Source: JAUVDZ01 sp964346325
GTDB taxonomy: Bacteria > Patescibacteriota > Gracilibacteria > UBA1369 > PNNO01
NCBI GenBank assembly: GCA_964346325.1
Contig: CAYFUK010000056.1
Coordinates: 1-6,195 of the forward strand
Direction: 5' to 3'
Length of the DNA stretch: 6,195 bases
Numbering within the stretch: position 1 is the stretch's first letter; each line of letters opens with the position of its first letter. Position numbers and translations under genes: made by a program. Of this stretch, positions 1-5,445 are shown piece by piece. The notes under the pieces are model-generated. The model ran no database searches and was not told the DNA's origin. It worked only from the letters and a program-made list of their open reading frames with translations.

Positions 1-48
1 GGTGCTACAAAACAACCTTCTCAAAATCCTTCACGAACTAATGGTTAA
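1..48 (+). CDS. Possible 3' end of a plus-strand gene (partial)
   Basis: Frame 1 is open from the window edge for 15 codons (GATKQPSQNPSRTNG) and ends at TAA 46-48. The hydrophilic Gln/Pro/Ser/Asn-rich tail would suit a protein C-terminus. The stop directly abuts the stop of the minus-strand gene at 49-51, the same tail-to-tail packing seen at 4144/4146 in this window. The fragment is too short for homology, and 15 open codons can occur by chance, so it may instead be intergenic sequence. No function can be given. Confidence 0.3.
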   Translation, partial: GATKQPSQNPSRTNG

Positions 49-56
49 TTACCATT
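40..56. terminator. Small inverted repeat over abutting stop codons
   Basis: AATGGT (40-45) and ACCATT (51-56) form a perfect 6-bp stem with a 5-nt loop. The loop and inner stem contain both the presumed plus-strand stop (46-48) and the minus-strand stop (49-51). The T-rich run after it on the plus strand is poor, so this is at best a weak bidirectional terminator. A short AT-rich palindrome could also be chance. Confidence 0.25.
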
Positions 57-1458
57 CTTTATAATTAAGTTTAACTTCGCCCAAATTCATAGTTCCGTTA
101 TTTTTTGCATACATTCTTACGATTACCAAAAAACTTTCACCTGCTGTAAAAGTTGGCGATCCGCTGAAATTCAAATTATTCTGTGCCCATGTTGTGCTCG
201 CCAAATTAGTTGAAGTTCCGGTTAAAGTTACAGGATTTCCGCTTGTATCATATATATAAATGTCAGCTTTTGTTATAGTTGAATCGGAACTTGATGATCT
301 GTAATTAAACTGCCATGGATTTGTTGATTTCCAACCGGTAAACGACTCGGGCAATCCAACCTGCAGCACAATATCATAATCCTGAAGAGAATTCTTTGTA
401 CTTGTCCATTCATAATAATTCTCGTTAATTGTATTGTCATTTTCCAAATAAAGCCGACCAATATTATTCGATCCGTCAGCGATATAACTTGCTCCCTCAA
501 ACTGAGAATTAAGTATAATCGACTGATTCACAGACCCTGTTGAAACACTTGCAATAGCCTGATCAATATCATCTATTGCGGTTTCCAAATCCCCTGCTGA
601 ATAATAATTACCATCAGTTGCCTCGACATCTATTTCAGATGCATCATGTTTTGAAGCCCCGCCATCCAAATGATTATTTACAGTTGTGCCTAAATCACCC
701 ACATCAACCCCGTCAACCGTTCCGGTTAAAGTCAAGTCACCTTCAATATTCACATCATCATTAAAATTAAAATAATCGTTAACCAAATCCCAAGAAAAAA
801 TCTTTCCCAGACTATTACCAAACTGCAATTCAATACTTGTTGTTGAGCCGTCGTCTTGATCCAGTATAAAAACATCTTCATTTGTTCCTCCCGGAATTGT
901 TTGAATCGGAAAAACTCCTCCCGTACTCAGCAAGGCCAAATCCCCGTCATTCAAACCGATTTCAGCATTATCAACAGTATCGGCGTTTAATGCATAAGGC
1001 ACTGAACCTATGGGAGCTCTGTCTATTAATGGATTTGCAGGTTCACGATCCAAAACTTCATATGCCGTATCCGGATCACCCGATTCTTTGATTTCAACCT
1101 GAATATATAAATGCTTGGTAGAATCTATCTGTGGCAAAGGTGTAACAGACCCCAGTTCAAATGTTACGAAGCCGTTACTGCTGGGTAAAGTTGATTGAAC
1201 TTCCTGCCAACCCGAATAATTGGTAGCGGCGGTATTAATTGTTCCCGATGATATATCCCCGGTATTAACAGCGCTTTGACTCCAAAAACTGAATCTGAAA
1301 GAGTGATTCGAAGTTAAAGGATTCGAACCCGTCGAATCAAGCAGTCTTGCCTCATAAATCATCCGCTGAGGTGTTGTTGTTGCAGCAAAAGATGTTGCTG
1401 CATTTAGAAAAACAACTAATATCAAACCCATTATTGTAATTGTTTGTTTTTTCTCCAT
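49..1458 (-). CDS. Secreted beta-rich cell-surface protein
   Basis: This 469-aa protein is exported. A basic n-region (EKK), a hydrophobic core (about 9-20) and an SFA|A signal-peptidase I site near residue 25 are visible. Residues 29-165 resemble a widespread extracellular domain that opens with a 'RMIYEARLLDSTGNPL'-type strand and ends in 'DRAPIGSVPYALNADTV' (147-161). This domain is known from the N-terminal parts of many bacterial surface and fibre-like proteins. Residues 190-305 are a spacer with 'DVNIEGDLTLTGTVDGVDV' and 'NHLDGGASKHDASEID', reminiscent of phage tail-fibre linkers, followed by a short helical segment (290-304). Residues 310-469 look like a beta-sandwich of unknown ligand. 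There is no C-terminal anchor. The start at 1458 gives the basic n-region. ATG 1429-1431 (residue 10) shares a base with the upstream stop (TAATG) but would leave an uncharged signal peptide. Its role is unknown; attachment or surface display is inferred only from architecture. Confidence 0.85.
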   Translation of the reverse strand: MEKKQTITIMGLILVVFLNAATSFAATTTPQRMIYEARLLDSTGSNPLTSNHSFRFSFWSQSAVNTGDISSGTINTAATNYSGWQEVQSTLPSSNGFVTFELGSVTPLPQIDSTKHLYIQVEIKESGDPDTAYEVLDREPANPLIDRAPIGSVPYALNADTVDNAEIGLNDGDLALLSTGGVFPIQTIPGGTNEDVFILDQDDGSTTSIELQFGNSLGKIFSWDLVNDYFNFNDDVNIEGDLTLTGTVDGVDVGDLGTTVNNHLDGGASKHDASEIDVEATDGNYYSAGDLETAIDDIDQAIASVSTGSVNQSIILNSQFEGASYIADGSNNIGRLYLENDNTINENYYEWTSTKNSLQDYDIVLQVGLPESFTGWKSTNPWQFNYRSSSSDSTITKADIYIYDTSGNPVTLTGTSTNLASTTWAQNNLNFSGSPTFTAGESFLVIVRMYAKNNGTMNLGEVKLNYKEW

Positions 1459-2399
1459 AAAGAATAAAATGCTGTTAAAGCAATTATTATATAAATATAA
1501 AGCAAATCAAAATTATTGGTTGTTTTTCTCACCTCATGTAAACTATTTTTTACATAAGTAAATCCTTCATAGTTGGTCTGTATTATTTTTTGACCATCAA
1601 TTTTTAATCCATAAACAAAAACGAAATATCTATCCGCCTCCAATTCATCGGGGACATCAATTATAAAATCTCCTTCATTATCAGAAACAAACTTCCTTGT
1701 TATAACCGAATCATCGTTAAACCATAAACTTACTATTTCATAATTACCACCCGTCCTTCCTTCTATCACATAATCGGAAACATTAAGCTTTAATTTTTCA
1801 ATCTTGTAATCCTCAATCTGATAAAAATCATAATCATCATAATCTATATCCGATTTATAATATAAAATCGGCTCTTTCTCGGTGAAAATAAAGATTTTTT
1901 TATCTTTATCGGTTATTTCACCGATTTCTTTAATTTCTTCAGGAGAAGGTCGCAAAAAATCAAACGTTTTTTGCCTTTCGGTTTCTTTTACTTCCTCCGG
2001 TTCAGTGATTTCTTCAGGTTCCGGTTTATTCAGATCCCTTTCATCCTCGGTTGAAACCGATTCGATTTTTGGTATATCCATATATACAATCGGCTGTCCT
2101 CCTCCGCCTCCGCCATCATCATCGCCGTCCGGCGGGGTGGGTGGCGTTACCGATGTATCCAAATCACTGTTGGCATCGATTAAAGTAAATGAAGATGATT
2201 CACCGTATCTTTCCGTCCATGTAACCGAACTCAGATCCAAATCAAAAGAAGAACTCTCCATATAACCTTCGTTATGTCCAAAACTTAAGTTTTCATCATT
2301 TGTTTGAAATGAAGTGCTCGATGATGCGATAACAATGCTTTTATTCAAAAGAATTGTTATAACAAACATAACTGTTATCAGTTTTTGCTTTGTATACAA
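1431..2399 (-). CDS. Signal-peptide, C-terminally membrane-anchored surface protein
   Basis: No named family is recognised in this 322-aa protein. It has a signal peptide (KQK n-region, hydrophobic 8-26, likely cleavage after IVIAS). A Ser-rich region follows with two 'ESSSF-x-L' repeats (48-53 and 67-73). Next come a Pro/Asp/Gly linker with six glycines (about 86-102) and an acidic Glu/Pro stalk (118-160). Residues about 195-285 form a probable Ig-like or carboxypeptidase-regulatory-like beta domain. A single C-terminal transmembrane helix (297-315) is followed by RKNK, so the bulk should lie outside the membrane. The start is TTG: the codon at 2397-2399 gives a basic n-region and sits 21 nt after a predicted transcription start, whereas the first in-frame ATG (2367-2369) would remove the positive charges. 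It is the first gene of the operon, and its 3' end overlaps the next gene by 28 nt. Function is unknown; a surface scaffold or partner of the downstream secreted protein is an inference. Confidence 0.85.
   Translation of the reverse strand: MYTKQKLITVMFVITILLNKSIVIASSSTSFQTNDENLSFGHNEGYMESSSFDLDLSSVTWTERYGESSSFTLIDANSDLDTSVTPPTPPDGDDDGGGGGGQPIVYMDIPKIESVSTEDERDLNKPEPEEITEPEEVKETERQKTFDFLRPSPEEIKEIGEITDKDKKIFIFTEKEPILYYKSDIDYDDYDFYQIEDYKIEKLKLNVSDYVIEGRTGGNYEIVSLWFNDDSVITRKFVSDNEGDFIIDVPDELEADRYFVFVYGLKIDGQKIIQTNYEGFTYVKNSLHEVRKTTNNFDLLYIYIIIALTAFYSLWRKNKQLQ
2098..2150 (-). repeat. Low-complexity Gly/Asp/Pro-coding tract
   Basis: This locally GC-rich tract in AT-rich surroundings is built of near-repeated GGN and GAT codons. 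It encodes the PPTPPDGDDD-Gly6 linker of the membrane-anchored surface protein. The plus strand at 2131-2144 has four closely spaced G runs (two or more G each), a weak G-quadruplex possibility. Slippage could change the linker length between strains. Confidence 0.5.
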
Positions 2400-2426
2400 T
2401 TTTATTTTTTATTTTTATATCAAATT

Positions 2427-2455
2427 ATTATACCACAAAAATACAAAAACATCAA
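2427..2455 (-). promoter_or_regulatory. Sigma70-type promoter of the surface-protein operon
   Basis: Read on the minus strand, -35 TTGATG (2450-2455) is separated by 17 bp from a perfect -10 TATAAT (2427-2432). The -10 is preceded by TGG, giving a full extended -10. The predicted start of transcription is near 2420, leaving a 21-nt A/T-only leader before the TTG start at 2399. It lies in the 75-bp gap after the kinase gene, so the two surface genes need not depend on kinase readthrough. Confidence 0.7.
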
Positions 2456-2468
2456 CTAAGACGCTCAA

Positions 2469-2482
2469 ATGTTTCTAAACAT
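2469..2482 (-). repeat. Palindrome over the kinase stop codon
   Basis: ATGTTT and AAACAT form a perfect 6-bp inverted repeat with two central bases, including part of the TAG stop (2475-2477). No U-run follows on the minus strand, so it is not a convincing terminator. It is listed because two other gene ends in the window are also centred on short palindromes. Confidence 0.25.
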
Positions 2483-3383
2483 CCCATTTTTTTAAATGAG
2501 ATAAAGCCTCTTCCAATGAAGGCAAGCCCAAACGTCCGCCAATATGTTTACACTTAAGGGCTGAACACACACTGGCAAATTTTAAATTTTTATAAAAATC
2601 CCATTCCTGCAAAATTCCATATAAAAATGCTCCGTGAAAAACATCTCCGGCACCGGTCGTGTCGATAATTTCACCAACATCATAAGCCGGAACTTCGGTT
2701 ATATCTTCGTCGCCTTTTTGCATACCGCATGCACCTTTTTTCCCTAACGTGATTATTGCCAGTTCAGCTCCTTTATCAATAAAATCTTTTAAAGCTTTTT
2801 TGTTGTCATTGTCATATTCTTTTTCTACAAAAGTATCCGAAATAATCAAATAATCCGCGTAACTGATGAATTCTTTGGCTTTTGGGATATGAGGCTCCGA
2901 ATCTACACATATTTTCACACCCTGTTCTTTTGCATATTTAAGCAATTTAAGATTCGCTCCCGCAAAATGGGCATCGGAATGTATTATCCGGGAATTTTTT
3001 ACCAGTTCATAATGATGATCATCTACTTCAAAATTCTCCATTTCACCCCAGTCTGAAACAATTGTTCGACTCCCCTTTTCAATTATTATTGAAGATAACG
3101 CGGGATCTTTATCCTTTTGCACCACAATTCCGGAAGTATCAACACCTTCTTCTTTTAATGTATCAATCGAGAACTGCCCGAAGGGCGGCCTTCCGACCAC
3201 ACCTATGATTGCCGTACCTGCGCCCAATCTCGCTAAACAGGCTATGGAATTGGCGGTTTGTCCGCCGCCCTGAATGGATGATTTTTTTGCAAGAACTTTT
3301 TCGTCTTTTTCAGGGAATCTCTCAACTACCGTAAGGTGATCCACCGTGCTTCCGCCTATACCGAGAACATCAAATTTCTTCAT
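2475..3383 (-). CDS. PfkB/ribokinase-family carbohydrate or nucleoside kinase
   Basis: This ATP-dependent small-molecule kinase transfers phosphate to a sugar or nucleoside hydroxyl in the cytoplasm. It has 302 aa from the chosen start, typical of the family. Numbered from the longer frame beginning at 3410: Rossmann start VLGIGGSTVD (15-24); substrate-side signature GGGQTANSIACLARLG (48-63); ketohexokinase-like strand SSIIIEKGSRTIVSD (106-120); ATP-site loop TLGKKG (221-226); and PfkB signature 2 DTTGAGD (250-256) with the anion hole and catalytic Asp256. The fold and catalytic residues look intact. The substrate cannot be read from sequence; fructose- or ribose-type sugars and adenosine are all possible. 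The start at ATG 3381-3383 is preferred over ATG 3408-3410 because the upstream ATG falls inside the spacer of a good promoter and adds residues (MNISYRIEN) ahead of the conserved core. It is transcribed divergently from the transporter and ends 75 bp before the surface operon. Confidence 0.93.
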   Translation of the reverse strand: MKKFDVLGIGGSTVDHLTVVERFPEKDEKVLAKKSSIQGGGQTANSIACLARLGAGTAIIGVVGRPPFGQFSIDTLKEEGVDTSGIVVQKDKDPALSSIIIEKGSRTIVSDWGEMENFEVDDHHYELVKNSRIIHSDAHFAGANLKLLKYAKEQGVKICVDSEPHIPKAKEFISYADYLIISDTFVEKEYDNDNKKALKDFIDKGAELAIITLGKKGACGMQKGDEDITEVPAYDVGEIIDTTGAGDVFHGAFLYGILQEWDFYKNLKFASVCSALKCKHIGGRLGLPSLEEALSHLKKWDV

Positions 3384-3407
3384 GTTTTCAATTCTATATG
3401 ATATATT
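3379..3407 (+). promoter_or_regulatory. Candidate promoter of the queuosine-precursor transporter
   Basis: An extended -10, TG-A-TATATT (hexamer 3402-3407, 5/6), has a poor -35 TTCATG (3379-3384) 17 bp upstream. Transcription would start near 3414 and give a leader of about 26 nt with no Shine-Dalgarno motif. It overlaps the kinase promoter on the opposite strand, so the two could compete for polymerase. Confidence 0.35.
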
Positions 3408-3419
3408 CATTTTTGTAAA
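3391..3419 (-). promoter_or_regulatory. Promoter of the kinase gene, predicted leaderless
   Basis: On the minus strand, -35 TTTACA (3414-3419, 5/6 to consensus) and -10 TAGAAT (3391-3396, 5/6) are separated by the ideal 17 bp. Standard spacing puts the first transcribed base at 3384 or 3383, that is, on or one base before the A of ATG 3381-3383. The upstream ATG at 3408-3410 would not be transcribed. The element overlaps a weaker plus-strand promoter for the transporter. Confidence 0.6.
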
Positions 3420-3439
3420 AATTTTAGCCTCTCTTAAAA

Positions 3440-4144
3440 ATGAATAATGATATTATTTTTGTTCTGCAGACTCTTGCCGGGCTAAGCTTTATTCTGATTG
3501 CATTCAGAATAGGTTTTCACTGGCTTTTGGCTTTAATTGCCGTACAGGCCGTTTTAATGAATATTTTTGTTTTAAAAACAATGGACCTTTTTACTCTGGA
3601 GGGTGTAACCGGAGGAAATGTTCTTTACGCGTCGATATTTTTGGGAACAGATATAATATGTGAGCATCTGGGAGCCAAAAAAGCACGACAGGCCGTTTGG
3701 CTGGGATTTTTTGCATCACTTTTCTTTATAGTAATGAGTCAATTTATAATTCTTTATGTACCAAGTGCTTTTCCGGAAAGCCTTGCTATGCATGAAACAC
3801 TAAAGAGTATATTTGAATTGGCGCCAAGAATAATGTTTGCTTCTATTCTGGCTTACCTTGTATCGCAAAATCTTGATATTTTGATATTCAACCGGATTAA
3901 AAAACTTACAAACAAAAAACATCTTTGGTTAAGGAACAATGTATCAACAATGATTTCTCAATTATTCGACACGGTTATTTTTACTTTTGCAGGTTTATAC
4001 GGAACAATTGCAACCGCAGAAAATGTTTGGGCAATAATATTATTTACTTACATTATTAAAATAACAGTGGCCGCACTTGATACTCCGTTTATATATCTGT
4101 CAAAGCTAAAAGCGTTCAAACCCAAAAAAGTTGATATGAAATAA
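3440..4144 (+). CDS. yhhQ: YhhQ/VUT-family queuosine precursor transporter
   Basis: This 234-aa inner-membrane protein belongs to the COG1738 (YhhQ, VUT) family, whose E. coli member imports preQ0/preQ1 for queuosine modification of tRNA. Family hallmarks are visible: ASIFLGTDIICEHLGAKKAR (64-83), Arg130 followed by the MFASILAYLVSQNLD segment (132-146), LWLRNNVSTMISQLFDT (162-178), and the C-terminal KITVAALDTPFIYL (207-220). About six hydrophobic segments are seen (roughly 5-24, 26-46, 85-108, 129-150, 172-190, 196-216), ending in a basic cytoplasmic tail. Length and motifs are complete. ATG 3440 starts directly before the first membrane segment and has no Shine-Dalgarno. It is divergent from the kinase across 56 bp (measured from the preferred kinase start), with no riboswitch-sized leader. 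It implies salvage of a queuosine precursor and predicts a tgt gene elsewhere. The exact substrate (preQ0, preQ1 or queuine) is not determined. Confidence 0.93.
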   Translation: MNNDIIFVLQTLAGLSFILIAFRIGFHWLLALIAVQAVLMNIFVLKTMDLFTLEGVTGGNVLYASIFLGTDIICEHLGAKKARQAVWLGFFASLFFIVMSQFIILYVPSAFPESLAMHETLKSIFELAPRIMFASILAYLVSQNLDILIFNRIKKLTNKKHLWLRNNVSTMISQLFDTVIFTFAGLYGTIATAENVWAIILFTYIIKITVAALDTPFIYLSKLKAFKPKKVDMK

Positions 4145-4154
4145 ATTATTTCAT
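4136..4154. terminator. Bidirectional AT palindrome between convergent genes
   Basis: ATGAAATAA (4136-4144) and TTATTTCAT (4146-4154) are perfect 9-nt inverted arms around a single A. The palindrome arises because both convergent genes end with the codons ATG AAA TAA (Met-Lys-stop). T-rich sequence follows in each direction (TCTTTTCTT on plus, ATCAACTTTTTT on minus), so it could act as a weak bidirectional intrinsic terminator. The stem is almost entirely A-U, which argues against high efficiency. Confidence 0.45.
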
Positions 4155-4340
4155 TCTTTTCTTAAGAACTCTTAGTCCGTGAGCTGAAATCTTCATTTTT
4201 TCCCATTTTCCGGTTTGCGGATTGAAAATTTTCTTTTTTAAGATATTAGGAAGAAATCTTCGCTTTGTTTTGCGATTTGAGTGACTTACATTTCTGCCTG
4301 CTGTCGGCCGTTTTCCGGTGATTTTACAAACTTTAGACAT
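4146..4340 (-). CDS. rpmB: 50S ribosomal protein bL28
   Basis: This is a structural protein of the large ribosomal subunit, 64 aa. The N-terminus MSKVCKITGKRP, then 'VSHSNRKTKRRFLPN' (18-32) and 'KISAHGLRVLKK' (about 50-61) follow the E. coli bL28 pattern closely. The C-terminal extension of the 78-aa E. coli protein is absent, as is usual in short forms. Only one Cys (Cys5) is present, so this is the zinc-free type. The start is ATG 4338-4340. The frame stays open upstream to a TTG at 4395-4397, but those 19 residues (hydrophobic, then KIQRH) have no counterpart in bL28 and would lie in the promoter region. No Shine-Dalgarno is seen (AAGAAG touches the ATG). It is monocistronic here, convergent with the transporter and divergent from the ftsQ-proximal cluster. 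Confidence 0.97.
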   Translation of the reverse strand: MSKVCKITGKRPTAGRNVSHSNRKTKRRFLPNILKKKIFNPQTGKWEKMKISAHGLRVLKKRMK

Positions 4341-4365
4341 CTTCTTGTTTATTACGTGCCTTTGT

Positions 4366-4394
4366 ATTTTACTCAAACTTAAAAAAAATGCAAG
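4366..4394 (-). promoter_or_regulatory. Candidate promoter of rpmB
   Basis: A minus-strand -10 TAAAAT (4366-4371, 5/6) has a weak -35 (CTTGCA at 4389-4394, 17-bp spacer). The spacer contains a run of eight T on the transcribed-sense strand. Transcription would start near 4359, leaving a leader of about 19 nt before ATG 4338-4340. The -35 half is poor, so this is tentative. Confidence 0.3.
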
Positions 4395-4401
4395 CAAACT
4401 A

Positions 4402-4430
4402 TTGAAAATAAAGGCAAAGTATGCTATTGT
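4402..4430 (+). promoter_or_regulatory. Promoter of the small-protein/ftsQ cluster
   Basis: -35 TTGAAA (4402-4407, 5/6) and -10 TATTGT (4425-4430, 4/6) are separated by 17 bp, with TGC just upstream giving an extended -10. Transcription would start near 4437, with a 20-nt A-rich leader lacking a Shine-Dalgarno before ATG 4457. The ATG at 4421-4423 lies inside this promoter and is therefore excluded as a start. It sits back to back with the candidate rpmB promoter. Confidence 0.6.
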
Positions 4431-4456
4431 TATATGAAATTAACAAAAATAAAAAA

Positions 4457-5056
4457 ATGTCAGACAAAGATTTGGAAAAAGGAAAAAAGGGAGGCGAATC
4501 TCAGGAAACAAAAGAAGAAGGATTCGATGCTGAAGTTATTGAAACAAGAGAAAATGTTAGAAATAAAAGCAATATGGTTCATAAAGCACCTGAACTCAGG
4601 TTGCCCGATAATCCAAATGAATTGGACAGATTAAAAGTAAGTATTGTTGAGGCTGTTGAGAATGGTGATATTGACACGGCTGTCAAACTACAGACTGAAA
4701 AAAATAATCTTGAGATTAAAATGGCAAAAAATTTGCGCAAAGCCCATGATTCTGCCAGACAAAGATATGTTGAAGGTCAAAAAGCGCTTTCAGCCGATGA
4801 AAGAGACAGAAACTGGGAAACAAGAAAAAAAGCCATAGGTGAAGTAGCTGAAGGTGTTGGAAAAGGAGTATGGAAATTAACCAAATTTTTTGGCAGAAGT
4901 GGTTTATTTTTGGGGCAAAAAGGAATAGATCTTGCAAGATACATATTAAAAAATACTTTTGGACTGGCAAGAGATATAGTAACTGAAATACACAATGGAA
5001 TTGTTGATATGGCAAAGCATCGACGTGAAAACTTACCATCTAAAAACGATATTTAA
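4457..5056 (+). CDS. Hypothetical charged helical protein, 199 aa
   Basis: No family is recognised. The protein is predicted cytosolic and mostly helical. It has a disordered Lys/Glu-rich head (1-45), a Pro-containing hinge APELRLPDNPNE (44-55), and a long charged helical region (55-125) with heptad-like Leu/Ile/Val spacing. A Gly-rich segment follows (GEVAEGVGKGVWKLTKFFG, 128-146). The C-terminal stretch (about 147-185) has aromatic and aliphatic residues with regularly placed Lys/Arg, suggesting amphipathic, possibly membrane-surface-binding helices rather than a true transmembrane span. The start at 4457 was chosen because the upstream in-frame ATG 4421 lies in the predicted promoter and would add MLLLYEINKNKK, an AT-rich leader translation. 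It is the first gene of a tight plus-strand cluster, with the next gene starting 2 nt after its stop and ftsQ downstream. A link to division or the envelope is inferred from position only. Confidence 0.8.
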   Translation: MSDKDLEKGKKGGESQETKEEGFDAEVIETRENVRNKSNMVHKAPELRLPDNPNELDRLKVSIVEAVENGDIDTAVKLQTEKNNLEIKMAKNLRKAHDSARQRYVEGQKALSADERDRNWETRKKAIGEVAEGVGKGVWKLTKFFGRSGLFLGQKGIDLARYILKNTFGLARDIVTEIHNGIVDMAKHRRENLPSKNDI

Positions 5057-5058
5057 TT

Positions 5059-5295
5059 ATGAATAAAAAAGAATTTTTACAATCCGAAGTAAAACATATA
5101 ATTGAATTATTAAACTGTTTTAAAGACGAAGATAAGAAAAAATATACAGCGGTTTTGGACGATATGAATGAGAATGACCTTGAAAACCTTTTAAAAATAC
5201 TATATAAACTTGAGCAGGACTATTTTGAGTTGTTAAAAAAAGACACTCAAATTATGAATAAAATATCAGATAAACTTAATCCTACTCATGAGTAA
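5059..5295 (+). CDS. Hypothetical small helical protein, 78 aa
   Basis: No family is recognised. The protein is acidic and helical throughout, with a Leu/Ile-rich pattern (VKHIIELLNCF, 11-21; LENLLKILYKLEQDYFELLKK, 41-61) that suggests two or three helices forming a hairpin or a coiled-coil dimer. It has no signal peptide, membrane span or catalytic motif. The start follows the preceding stop by 2 nt, so translation is probably coupled. Its stop overlaps the ATG of the next small gene (ATGAGTAA, 8-nt overlap). The conserved-looking reading frame and tight packing support it as a real gene. By position it could be an adaptor or a small regulator for its neighbours, which is a guess. Confidence 0.78.
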   Translation: MNKKEFLQSEVKHIIELLNCFKDEDKKKYTAVLDDMNENDLENLLKILYKLEQDYFELLKKDTQIMNKISDKLNPTHE

Positions 5296-5425
5296 CAGAA
5301 GTTCTTCAAAACAACACGGTCTAAGTTCTGCTAATGAACAAAGGCCAAAAAGCAAACTTCGTAAACGCAGAAATAAAGCTAAAGCACGCGAGCGAAGACT
5401 CGAAAGAGAAAAAGCCAAAAAATAA
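5288..5425 (+). CDS. Hypothetical polybasic micro-protein, 45 aa
   Basis: ATG 5288-5290 overlaps the previous stop within ATGAGTAA and opens a 45-codon frame ending at TAA 5423-5425. The product has 18 Lys/Arg against 4 Glu. It has a Ser/Gln-rich head (1-18), then a basic helix-like tail with KLRKRRNKAKARERR (23-37), compatible with RNA, DNA or ribosome binding. It matches no small ribosomal protein I know (not bL34, bL36 or bTHX). Overlap-type coupling and position in the cluster argue that it is translated; its short length is the main doubt, since A-rich DNA readily yields Lys-rich frames. It is easily missed by gene finders. Function is unknown. Confidence 0.6.
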   Translation: MSNRSSSKQHGLSSANEQRPKSKLRKRRNKAKARERRLEREKAKK

Positions 5426-5445
5426 CCTTTATAAATTAATAAAGG
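5426..5445. repeat. Inverted repeat directly after the micro-protein stop
   Basis: CCTTTAT (5426-5432) and ATAAAGG (5439-5445) form a perfect 7-bp stem with a 6-nt loop, starting at the base after the stop codon. No U-run follows, so it is not a standard terminator. It might protect the 3' end of the small-gene message or be a protein-binding dyad. Confidence 0.35.

Noticed and set aside
273..500. Open frame of 75 codons on the minus strand within the secreted surface gene
   Set aside because: It lies fully inside a well-supported gene in another frame and shows no protein-like pattern.
215..732. 14-nt direct repeat at 215-228 and 719-732
   Set aside because: Both copies encode the same TLTGT peptide in the same gene with the same codons; no further extension, so no mobile or recombination signal.
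576..1091. Plus-strand open frames at 576-764 and 882-1091
   Set aside because: They are rich in His, Pro, Gln and Asn from reading the complement of Asp/Gly/Ser codons; antisense shadows.
2131..2144. Potential G-quadruplex on the plus strand
   Set aside because: It supports only two tetrads and is explained by Pro/Thr/Gly codons of the linker.
1882..2265. 127-codon plus-strand frame opposite the anchored surface gene
   Set aside because: Its Ser/Pro-rich composition mirrors the Glu/Asp/Gly tract of the real gene, which has a signal peptide, an anchor and a promoter on the other strand.
3411..3439. Possible preQ1 riboswitch before the queuosine-precursor transporter
   Set aside because: The leader is at most about 26 nt and has no C-rich loop or pseudoknot pattern.
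4341..4397. N-terminal extension of bL28 from a TTG at 4395-4397
   Set aside because: The family start MSKVCKITGK is at 4340, and the extension overlaps the candidate promoter.
4434..5039. Overlapping frames on both strands inside the 199-aa gene (plus 4434-4634 and 4644-4838; minus 4716-5039 and 4777-4995)
   Set aside because: The 199-aa frame has the promoter, start and coupling to the next gene; the others are compositional shadows.
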